A stretch of 56,603 nucleotides of DNA from Gemmatimonadota bacterium. Lineage in GTDB: Bacteria; Gemmatimonadota; Gemmatimonadetes; Gemmatimonadales; Gemmatimonadaceae. How positions within the stretch are numbered: the first letter of the stretch is position 1; every line of letters begins with the position of its first letter. The translations under genes and the position numbers were made by a program. The stretch spans positions 1 to 56,603 of the forward strand of contig BJHH01000009.1 in NCBI GenBank assembly GCA_014192065.1. Reading direction: 5' to 3'. Under the pieces are notes generated by a model that was not told the DNA's origin, did not search any database, and saw only the letters and a list, made by a program, of their open reading frames with translations. Shown piece after piece: positions 15,552 through 23,945 of this stretch.

Positions 15552-18368
15552 CTACCCAGCGTTGCGCGCCAGCAGCGGCCGTAGCCAACGCCCGGTGTGT
15601 GACGCCTCGACCGCGGCGACCTCCTCCGGCCGTCCCATCGCGACCAGCCGGCCGCCACCCTCGCCGCCATCAGGGCCGAGGTCAATCACCCAGTCGGCCA
15701 GTGCAATCACCTCGAGGTTGTGCTCGATGAGCACCACGGTATGCCCCACGTCCACGAGCCGGTCGAGCACCTGCATCAGTTTGCGGATGTCGTCGAGATG
15801 CAGCCCCGTGGTGGGCTCATCCATTACGAAGAGCTTCCGGCCTTTGCCTTTCTCGCTGGCGATGAGTTCGCGTGCGATTTTGAGCCGCTGGGCCTCGCCG
15901 CCGGAGAGCGTGGTGGCGGCCTGTCCCAGCCGCAGATACCCGAGCCCGACTTGCTGCACCTGCCAGAGAGCCTGGCCGAGTTTTTCTTCGCGCGGGAAGA
16001 ACCGGATCGCCGCATCCACCGTGAGGTCGAGCACTTCGACGACACTCTTGCCGTTGACCTTCACGTCGAGCACCGCCGCTTGGAAGCGTCGCCCCTCGCA
16101 TGCTTCGCAGGGCAGGAAGAGGTCGGCCATGAACACCATTTCCACTTCCTGATAGCCCGCGCCGTCGCAGCTGTCGCAGCGCCCGCCGGCGACGTTGAAG
16201 CTGAAGGTGCTGGCGGTGTACCGGCGCTCATGGGCCAGCGGTGCGGCGGCGAAGAGGCGGCGGATCTCGTCGAACGCCTTGATGTACGTGACGGGATTCG
16301 ATCGTGGTGTACGGCCGATGGGCTGTTGGTCCACGAGCACGACTTCGTCGATGGCCTCGGCGCCCTTGATCCGGTCGTAGGCGCCAACCCGCTCGCCGAG
16401 GTGCTGCTTGGCGCTGTGCTCGCCCGTCAGTCGTTGCTCGAGCGCGCGGTAGAGCACGTCGTGTATGAGCGTGCTCTTGCCGCTGCCCGAGACGCCGGTC
16501 ACCGCGGTGAGCGCGCCAAGCGGCACGCGAATGTCTACGCCGCGCAGGTTGTGTTCGCGGGCGCCTGTGAGTTCGATCCAGCGCTGGTCCACCGCGCGCC
16601 GCGTTGCTGGCATCGGCAGCGTCCGCTCGCCGGACAGATACTTGCCCGTGAGGGGGCTCTGCAGCGCGGCGTCGGCAATCGTGCCGGCAAAGACCACGTT
16701 GCCGCCCAACTCGCCGCTGCCGGGGCCAAGTTCAACCATCCAGTCGGCAGCCCGGATGGCGTCGAGATCGTGCTCAACCACCACGACCGTGTTTCCCCTG
16801 TCACGCAGCCGCGCGAGAATCGTGAGCAGCCGTTCGAGGTCGCGCGCGTGTAGGCCGATGCTCGGTTCGTCGAGTACGTAGGTCGTGTCGACGAGCTGCG
16901 AGCCAAGCGAGTTGGCCAGCGAAATACGCTGTGCTTCGCCGCCAGACAGCGAACGCGCGGTGCGGTCGAGGGTGAGATAGGTGAGGCCGACGTCGCAGAG
17001 GAATCGCAGGCGGTCGCGTGCCTCGCGGAGGATGTGCGCGGCGATCTCCATCTCGCCGCCGGAGAGCGCCAGCGTGTCGAGCCAGACGCGCACCAGATCT
17101 ACCGGCATCGCTGTCACCGCCGCGATCGTCTTGCCACTCACCTGCACGTTCAACGCCTCGGCCGTGAGGCGTGCGCCGCCGCAGCTTCGGCATTCCTGCG
17201 CCGTCTGGTATCGTCTGAGAAACACCCGGATGTACTGCTTGTACTTCTTGGGCTCGAGCGATTCGAGGTGCCGCACGATGCCGAGGAACCCCTTGGCTTT
17301 GCCGCGGAGCAGTGCGGTGCGCTGCGCACCGGTGAGCTGGGTCCATGGCCGGTCCATCGCGATGCCTTCACGCGCGCAAAACTCGGCGAGGGCGCGGCGT
17401 TTGTTGTCGTACCGCGGCATGGTCCAGGGGTCGATCGCGCCGTCGGCCAGCGTCCGCGTGGGGTACGGAACGATCAACGACTCGTCGTACTCGAGTGTCG
17501 CGCCGAACCCGTTGCACGTCGCGCAGGCGCCGCGTGGATTGTTGAACGAAAAAAACTGGGGCGATGGCGCGGGCGCGATGTGGCCGTCGTCGGGGCACTG
17601 CAGCTTCTGCGTGAAGCCAAGCCGATTAAGCGGGAGGTCGCTGACGGGCGGGGTGATCAGCACCACCGTGTCGCCATCGCCTTCCCGAAAGGCCGTCTCG
17701 AGCGCGTCGGTGAGGCGCGTGCGCTCGCCCTCCAATACGGCGAGGCGGTCGGCGACGACCAACAGTTCCTTCGCCTTCGCCAGGTTGGTTTTCGGTGCCA
17801 GTTCGTCTACGTGCATGCCGGTGCCGTCGGCCACAACGCGCACGAATCCTTTGGCCTTCAGCCCATCGACGATTTCGGTGTGCGTGAGCTTCGTCGACCG
17901 CTTCAGCGGAAAGGTGACGTGGAGCTTCGTGCCGGAGGGCAAGGCGAGTACGTCATTGGCCGCAGACTCTGCCGAGTCCGGCCGCAGCTCGCGGCGACAC
18001 ACCGGGCAGACGGTGCGGCCCACCCGGGCCCAGAGCAGCCGCAGGTAGTCGTAGATCTCCGTGGCAGTGCCCACGGTCGATCGGGAGGTCCGCGTCGAGT
18101 TCTTTTGCTCAATCGCCACTGCGGGCGAGAGCCCGTCGATGAAGTCGACGTCGGGTTTGTGCATCCGCTCGAGGAACTGGCGGGCGTACGCCGAGAGCGA
18201 CTCCACGTACCGACGCTGTCCTTCGGCGTAGATCGTGTCAAACGCGAGGGAGGATTTGCCCGAGCCGGACGGTCCCGTGATGACCGTGATCGCGCGGCGC
18301 GGAAGGTCGAGGCTAATGGCCTTGAGGTTGTGCTGGCGGGCACCACGAATCCGTATGCGATCCTTCAC
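15552..18368 (-). CDS. uvrA: UvrABC excinuclease subunit A
   Basis: 938 aa from GTG 18368, the standard length. UvrA is the damage-recognition ATPase of nucleotide excision repair and loads UvrB. Seen in order: GPSGSGKSSLAFD (first Walker A, about residue 32), CPVC and CATCNGFG zinc-binding stretches, LSGGEAQR signature, second Walker A GVSGSGKSTL, CDSCDGAGYQEVEM with CEACEG (zinc finger), a second LSGGEAQR, and MDEPTTGLH. A TAGCTT box lies 6 nt before the GTG with no Shine-Dalgarno, suggesting a leaderless transcript. Confidence 0.98.
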   Translation of the reverse strand: MKDRIRIRGARQHNLKAISLDLPRRAITVITGPSGSGKSSLAFDTIYAEGQRRYVESLSAYARQFLERMHKPDVDFIDGLSPAVAIEQKNSTRTSRSTVGTATEIYDYLRLLWARVGRTVCPVCRRELRPDSAESAANDVLALPSGTKLHVTFPLKRSTKLTHTEIVDGLKAKGFVRVVADGTGMHVDELAPKTNLAKAKELLVVADRLAVLEGERTRLTDALETAFREGDGDTVVLITPPVSDLPLNRLGFTQKLQCPDDGHIAPAPSPQFFSFNNPRGACATCNGFGATLEYDESLIVPYPTRTLADGAIDPWTMPRYDNKRRALAEFCAREGIAMDRPWTQLTGAQRTALLRGKAKGFLGIVRHLESLEPKKYKQYIRVFLRRYQTAQECRSCGGARLTAEALNVQVSGKTIAAVTAMPVDLVRVWLDTLALSGGEMEIAAHILREARDRLRFLCDVGLTYLTLDRTARSLSGGEAQRISLANSLGSQLVDTTYVLDEPSIGLHARDLERLLTILARLRDRGNTVVVVEHDLDAIRAADWMVELGPGSGELGGNVVFAGTIADAALQSPLTGKYLSGERTLPMPATRRAVDQRWIELTGAREHNLRGVDIRVPLGALTAVTGVSGSGKSTLIHDVLYRALEQRLTGEHSAKQHLGERVGAYDRIKGAEAIDEVVLVDQQPIGRTPRSNPVTYIKAFDEIRRLFAAAPLAHERRYTASTFSFNVAGGRCDSCDGAGYQEVEMVFMADLFLPCEACEGRRFQAAVLDVKVNGKSVVEVLDLTVDAAIRFFPREEKLGQALWQVQQVGLGYLRLGQAATTLSGGEAQRLKIARELIASEKGKGRKLFVMDEPTTGLHLDDIRKLMQVLDRLVDVGHTVVLIEHNLEVIALADWVIDLGPDGGEGGGRLVAMGRPEEVAAVEASHTGRWLRPLLARNAG

Positions 18369-18380
18369 ACTGACAAGCTA
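18369..18380 (-). promoter_or_regulatory. -10 box of uvrA, leaderless-type
   Basis: On the minus strand TAGCTT (18375-18380) is followed by six bases and then the GTG start at 18368. No SOS-box palindrome (CTG-N10-CAG or GAAC-type) is evident between 18369 and 18508. Confidence 0.5.
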
Positions 18381-18508
18381 GCCAGAGAGCGAAAAACTGG
18401 CCTCGTCGGGCCCCAAAAAATGCCTTGCCACCCCCGTGGTGGGTTGGGTAGTTTGCCTGCTGACGCCGAGATGTTGGCGTTGCTTTACACGCTCAGGGGC
18501 TGACGTAC

Positions 18509-19264
18509 ATGGAGCTATCCGTAGGCGCCCGTACAGACGTGGGGATGGTCCGCTCGGGCAACGAAGACAGTTTCTTCGCCGAGGCGGACGCTCGCCGTGG
18601 TGTGTTCGTCGTGGCCGACGGGATGGGCGGTCACGCGGCGGGCGAAGTGGCCAGCGAGATGGCGGTGCAGATCATCTGCCGCTACCTGTTGCCGCTCGAG
18701 CACGTTCGCGACGAGGCGTCTGGCGCACAGATGGCGGAGTCGCTGCGCGATGCCAACCGGACCATCTACGCACGCATGCTCGCTGAGGTGGACAAGAAGG
18801 GAATGGGGACGACGGCCTCCTGCCTCGTGCTCTCGGAGAATCAATATCTGATCGGCCAGGTTGGCGATTCGCGTATCTACCTGCTGCGCGACGGTGTGCT
18901 GCGCCAGGTGACCAAGGACCATTCGTTTGTGCAGGAGCAGATGGACGCCGGCCTGCTGACGCCAGAACAGGCGCGGCGCCATCCCTACAGCAACGTGATC
19001 ACCCGTTGCGTCGGCTCACACGAATCGGTCGAGGTCGACCTGTATCGTGGCGACGCCGTCCCGGGCGACGTCTTCCTCCTGGCGAGCGACGGGCTGACCG
19101 GCATGGTGGACGACCGTCGCCTGCAGCAGATCTTGCTTGCGCAGTCGACTGCGGGCCGGATCGTCGATGCGTTAGTGGCCGAGGCCAATGGCCGCGGCGG
19201 GCTCGATAATATCACGGCCATCGTCATTCAGGTTGGCGCCGTGCTAGTGCCCACAGCGACCTGA
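18509..19264 (+). CDS. PP2C-type serine/threonine protein phosphatase
   Basis: 251 aa, typical of bacterial Stp/PrpC phosphatases. All metal-binding motifs are present: RSGNEDS near residue 13, VADGMGGHAAGE near 36, GDSRIYLLRDG, LASDGLTGMVDD and GLDNITAIV. It removes phosphate from Ser/Thr proteins and usually opposes a Hanks-type kinase. No kinase lies next to it in this window. No transmembrane segment is present, so it is cytoplasmic. It is divergent from uvrA over about 140 bp. Confidence 0.95.
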   Translation: MELSVGARTDVGMVRSGNEDSFFAEADARRGVFVVADGMGGHAAGEVASEMAVQIICRYLLPLEHVRDEASGAQMAESLRDANRTIYARMLAEVDKKGMGTTASCLVLSENQYLIGQVGDSRIYLLRDGVLRQVTKDHSFVQEQMDAGLLTPEQARRHPYSNVITRCVGSHESVEVDLYRGDAVPGDVFLLASDGLTGMVDDRRLQQILLAQSTAGRIVDALVAEANGRGGLDNITAIVIQVGAVLVPTAT

Positions 19265-19266
19265 TC

Positions 19267-19362
19267 GCGGGCGACCCGACCGACGTGAAGGCGAACGACC
19301 CGACCGACGTGAAGGCTGGCGACCAGGCCGGAGTGAAGGCTGGCGATCCGGCCGGTGTGACA
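19267..19362 (+). repeat. 24-bp tandem repeat, four copies
   Basis: Units start at 19267, 19291, 19315 and 19339, each ending in GTGAAG or GTGACA. Translated in the frame of the small ORF they read A-(G/N)-D-(P/Q)-(T/A)-(D/G)-V-(K/T). The first two units differ by two bases; the last two are more diverged. Confidence 0.85.
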
Positions 19363-19542
19363 CCCGCTACGGTCGCGGCGGTCTCCGCGCTGTACCTCGG
19401 CAACATCCTCTACGCGATCGAGCGGTGCGCGATATCGCTTGAGGGCGAGGGAAAGGCGGAGGATGCGCAGTTCTACCGCGGCATCGGCAAGCTGTTGGCT
19501 GACGAGCGTGGCCGCGAACGGGGAGTTCGGCCTACCCCGTAG
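19285..19542 (+). CDS. Small hypothetical protein with N-terminal 8-residue repeats
   Basis: 85 aa from GTG 19285; the start is uncertain because every repeat unit offers a GTG. The N-terminal third is made of the 8-aa repeats. The remainder (residues 28-75, TPATVAAVSALYLGNILYAI then CAISLEGEGKAEDAQF) looks like a compact pair of helices and has normal coding composition. I do not recognise the family. It follows the PP2C stop by 20 bp in the same direction, so it may be co-transcribed. A minus-strand reading is also open but consists of low-complexity sequence. Confidence 0.45.
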   Translation: MKANDPTDVKAGDQAGVKAGDPAGVTPATVAAVSALYLGNILYAIERCAISLEGEGKAEDAQFYRGIGKLLADERGRERGVRPTP

Positions 19543-19570
19543 TGGAATCGTCTTGCGGTGGTTGCTACCA

Positions 19571-19660
19571 ACGGCTGCCGACGACCACCGACGACCACCG
19601 ACGACCACCGACGACCACCGACGACCACCGACGACCACCGACGACCACCGACGACCTACG
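19571..19660. repeat. 10-bp tandem repeat array 1
   Basis: Seven perfect copies of ACGACCACCG occupy 19581-19650, with degenerate units at each edge (19571-19580 and 19651-19660). The period is exactly 10 bp. On the minus strand the unit reads CGGTGGTCGT. The last unit touches the stop codon of the HD gene at 19656. Confidence 0.95.
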
Positions 19661-20882
19661 ACTGGAGTAGCTCGGCGTGCACGGCGGCGGTGGCGTCTAC
19701 GCGACTCGCGGTAAACACGCGGAGGCAGCGCGCGGACGCATACAGCTCTTCTGCGAGGCGAGGCAGGTTGATTGCCCCGGGAAGCCCGGCCTGCGTCAGG
19801 CGCTGCACGGTGCCGTCACGGTGCGAAACCAAGAGGTCGAGTCCGAGCATCTGGGTCTTTGCCGGGTAGTCGAGCAGGACCTCTGATGGATCGAGATTCA
19901 GCCGCGCGGCAATCCCTGCCTCAGCGGCGCGGACACGATCGCGGTGCTCGGCGATCCACTCGAAGTCGCCGGCCGGCAAGGCGGCCGCGGGCGCCTCGAA
20001 CGCCCGCTTGAAGAGTCGGCGCTCGCGCAGCGCGGCGAGCATCGGGTCTTTGACACTCCCGGCCGCATCAACAGCGTGCAGCAGGCCCTCGTCCGTGAAA
20101 CTGCCCAGCCCAGCCGCGCCGAGCGCACCACGTTCGACTGCGCGCTCAACGATCCGTTTGTACATCGCCGTCGCGCTTCGGCAGGCGTGATGCCAGTAGA
20201 CGTTGCGGTACATCTGGTATTTCGCGAAAAGCAGCGTCTCGACAGCCGACAGCCCCTTCTCGCGAATGCCGACCGAGGCCTGACCGGTCTGCGGGTCGGT
20301 GAGGACCAGCATTGACTGCAGCAGGCGATCCTCGTCCAGTTCGCCGTACGACACGCCACACATCCGCGCATCGCGTTGCAGGTAATCGATCTTGTCGAGG
20401 TCGAACGAGCCCGAGATGAGTCCCTGCAGCGGAGAGGCACTCGTCCCGCAGATGAGTGCGAACACGCGCTCAGGCGCGTCCGCCGCGACTTCGCCCCGAA
20501 GGATCTCCGCGACCGGGCCAATCGTGACCAGGGCCTCGGCGAGCGCCTCATGGTGTGGCGCACCGATCTCCTCGAGCGCATGGGAAAACGGGTAGTGGCC
20601 TACATCGTGCAGTAGCGCGGCGGCGGCGACAACGGCCGGCTCGTCGGTGGCGATCGACGCGAGCGCGCCTGCCTCGCGCAGGTTGGCGAGCGCGCGGCGT
20701 GCGAGGTGGTATGCGCCGAGTGCGTGCTCGAACCGGGAGTGCGTCGCGCCAGGGTAGACGAGGTGCGCGAGCCCAAGTTGGCGCACATAGCGCAAACGTT
20801 GGAGCGCGGGCGTGTCGAGCAGCCTCGCAGCGACCGGGTCGACGGCGACGGAGCCCCAGAGCGGGTCGCGGATGTAGAGCAT
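19656..20882 (-). CDS. HD-domain phosphohydrolase (dGTPase-like family)
   Basis: 408 aa from ATG 20882; the frame is open further upstream but that part overlaps the asparaginase gene on the other strand. HD metal residues are visible: ATHSRFEHALG (first His), LLHDVGHYPFSH (HD), then SFDLDKIDYLQRDA (distal Asp). This is the pattern of YdhJ/SAMHD1-like and dGTPase-related HD proteins, which hydrolyse nucleotides; the substrate is not determinable. TTACAC lies 5 nt before the start. The 3' end borders the 10-bp array. Confidence 0.9.
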   Translation of the reverse strand: MLYIRDPLWGSVAVDPVAARLLDTPALQRLRYVRQLGLAHLVYPGATHSRFEHALGAYHLARRALANLREAGALASIATDEPAVVAAAALLHDVGHYPFSHALEEIGAPHHEALAEALVTIGPVAEILRGEVAADAPERVFALICGTSASPLQGLISGSFDLDKIDYLQRDARMCGVSYGELDEDRLLQSMLVLTDPQTGQASVGIREKGLSAVETLLFAKYQMYRNVYWHHACRSATAMYKRIVERAVERGALGAAGLGSFTDEGLLHAVDAAGSVKDPMLAALRERRLFKRAFEAPAAALPAGDFEWIAEHRDRVRAAEAGIAARLNLDPSEVLLDYPAKTQMLGLDLLVSHRDGTVQRLTQAGLPGAINLPRLAEELYASARCLRVFTASRVDATAAVHAELLQS

Positions 20883-21021
20883 CGTCTGTGTAAGGTCGCA
20901 CGGCACGACGGGTGGGACAACGTCAGGACGATGATCGCCGGCTGGTGCCGCTGGGCGAGCCGCACGGCCCGACGCGGCGGCTGCCTTGCGCCTCGGTCGG
21001 TCAGGCGCAATATCCCCGTGC

Positions 21022-21510
21022 ATGAGCATTCGACTGTTTGTCACCGGCGGTACTTTCGACAAGGAGTACGACGAAGTGACGGCGACGCTCGCGTTTCGTG
21101 AGACGCATGTCCCGCGGATGCTGGCGCTCGGCCGCTGCCGCGCGGACGTCGAGGTGGAGGTGTTGCTGCTCAAGGACAGCCTCGACCTTACCGATGCCGA
21201 CCGCGCCGGAATCGTGCAGGCGTGCGTGGCGTGTGCGGAAACGCGCATCGTCATCACGCACGGGACCGACACGATCGTGGAGACCGCGCGCGCGATCGCC
21301 GCGGCGGTGCACGAACGGACCGTCGTGCTAACCGGGGCGATGGTGCCGTTTGCCTTCGGTAGTTCGGACGGACTGTTCAATCTTGGCAGCGCCCTGTCGT
21401 TCGCGCAGGTGCTGCCAGCCGGCGTCTATGTCGCCATGAACGGTCGGTACTTCCGATGGGACGACGTACGGAAGAACCGTGACCTTGGGGTGTTCGAAGC
21501 GGCCCAGTAG
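21022..21510 (+). CDS. Short asparaginase-like protein
   Basis: 162 aa from ATG 21022. It corresponds to the N-terminal domain of type I/II asparaginases only: VTGGTFDKEYDE (catalytic Thr region) near residue 7, then ITHGTDTIVETARAI (the HGTDT motif) and VLTGAMVPFAFGSSDGLFNLGSAL. The C-terminal domain is absent. I judge this to be a naturally short subfamily because both catalytic motifs and a clean end remain. CAATAT sits 8 nt before the start. It is divergent from the HD phosphohydrolase by 139 bp. Confidence 0.85.
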   Translation: MSIRLFVTGGTFDKEYDEVTATLAFRETHVPRMLALGRCRADVEVEVLLLKDSLDLTDADRAGIVQACVACAETRIVITHGTDTIVETARAIAAAVHERTVVLTGAMVPFAFGSSDGLFNLGSALSFAQVLPAGVYVAMNGRYFRWDDVRKNRDLGVFEAAQ

Positions 21511-21630
21511 TACCCGCGCCCCCGCCTCCGCCTCCGAGCCCGAGGCAATGTTTTGATTTGCTCGGCGTGATCGCGATGACGGAATCTGGCGCCGTCCCCC
21601 ACACCGTAGTCAGCGACAGCCAAGAAGAGG
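21511..21630. other. Intergenic stretch before array 2
   Basis: A 120-bp non-coding stretch between the asparaginase-like gene and the repeat array. It begins with C-rich imperfect CCGCCTCCG repeats (about 21518-21540). I see no gene or convincing promoter in it. Confidence 0.4.
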
Positions 21631-21700
21631 CCGCAGGTGGCCGCGGGTGGCCGCGGGTGGCCGTAGGTGGCCACGGGTTTTCACGGGTTTTCACGGGTAC
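21631..21700. repeat. 10-bp tandem repeat array 2, left of the GxxExxY gene
   Basis: Seven consecutive 10-bp units with exact period. The first four are CCGCGGGTGG-type (21631-21670) and the last three are TCACGGGTTT-type (21671-21700). The core CGGGT faces the gene. The GGTGGCCG part resembles array 1 read on the minus strand (GGTGGTCG), and the CACGGGT part resembles array 3 read on the minus strand. Confidence 0.9.
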
Positions 21701-21706
21701 GGCGCG

Positions 21707-22132
21707 ATGGACATCGAAACGGACGAACGATCGGATGCGCACCTTCAGCACGCGGCGATCACGAAGCAGGTCATCGTCGCGTTTTACGAGGTGTACAATG
21801 AGCTCGGTGAGGGCTTCCTCGAGTCGGTCTATCAGGCTGCCCTGGGGCGCGTGCTCTGCGACGCCGGTCTCGGCGTGGTGCGTGAACAGGCGATCGAGGT
21901 GTTCTTCCGCGGCGCGGTGATCGGGCGGTTTTTCGCCGACCTCGTTGTCGAAGAGCGCGTCGTGGTCGAGTTGAAGGCGATGAAGGCGCTGCGAGCAGAA
22001 CATGAGGCGCAACTAATTCACTACCTGCGGGCCACAGGAATCGAGGTTGGCCTGCTCCTCAACTTTGGGCCGCGCCCTGAGTTCAAGCGGATGGTGTATT
22101 CGAATATTCTGAAGCGATCACTGCGGCTGTAT
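21707..22132 (+). CDS. GxxExxY-family protein with PD-(D/E)XK nuclease-like site; no stop codon of its own
   Basis: The conserved domain spans residues 1-142 from ATG 21707. It has the diagnostic G36-x2-E39-x2-Y42 (GFLESVY) and a nuclease-like D78...E88-x-K90 in FADLVVEERVVVELKAM, then HYLRATGIEVGLLLNFG and the family's closing MVYSN. Family function is unknown; the fold suggests a nuclease. The ORF does not stop after the domain: it continues through array 3 as a Cys/Thr/Arg-rich tail and stays open to 23164, antisense to pckA. The formal end is therefore 23164, but I mark only the conserved part. The start is 7 nt after array 2, with no ribosome site visible. Confidence 0.75.
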
Positions 22133-22200
22133 ACCCGTGGTGACCCGTCCGTTTGTACCCGTTGTACCCGTTGTACCCGTGGTTACCCGTGTAAACCCGC
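22133..22200. repeat. 9-10-bp tandem repeat array 3, right of the GxxExxY gene
   Basis: ACCCG cores start at 22133, 22143, 22157, 22166, 22175, 22185 and 22195, so the period is mostly 9-10 bp with one 14-bp step. Read on the minus strand the units are CACGGGTA-type, the same core as the right half of array 2 but in inverted orientation. Confidence 0.88.
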
Positions 22201-22243
22201 GGCAACAGTAGCAGTCATCCCCGCGTCACCTCGGAATACACGT

Positions 22244-22277
22244 GGGGCCCGGCACCAGAATCTCAGCGCCGGGCCCC
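22244..22277 (-). terminator. Terminator hairpin of pckA
   Basis: A perfect 10-bp stem, GGGGCCCGGC (22244-22253) with GCCGGGCCCC (22268-22277), encloses a 14-nt loop and lies 21 nt after the pckA stop. The U tract is missing. Confidence 0.7.
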
Positions 22278-22297
22278 AATCCCCACACGGCGTCGGA

Positions 22298-23920
<1,623 letters not shown>

Positions 23921-23945
23921 GGATGAGGAGAGTGTGGTAATTGGA

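Noticed and set aside
17034-18503. 489-codon plus-strand ORF opposite uvrA
   Set aside because: It is the antisense of a complete uvrA with all motifs. Long antisense frames are expected at this GC content.
19571-19660. CRISPR array
   Set aside because: Units are 10 bp and contiguous with no spacers, and no cas genes are present in the window.
21022-21510. Truncated asparaginase pseudogene
   Set aside because: Both N-domain catalytic motifs and a clean start and stop are intact, which fits a naturally short single-domain subfamily better than decay.
21631-22200. Retron or toxin-antitoxin locus around the GxxExxY gene
   Set aside because: There is no reverse transcriptase, no paired small antitoxin frame and no structured ncRNA candidate; only the nuclease-like gene and repeat arrays are seen.
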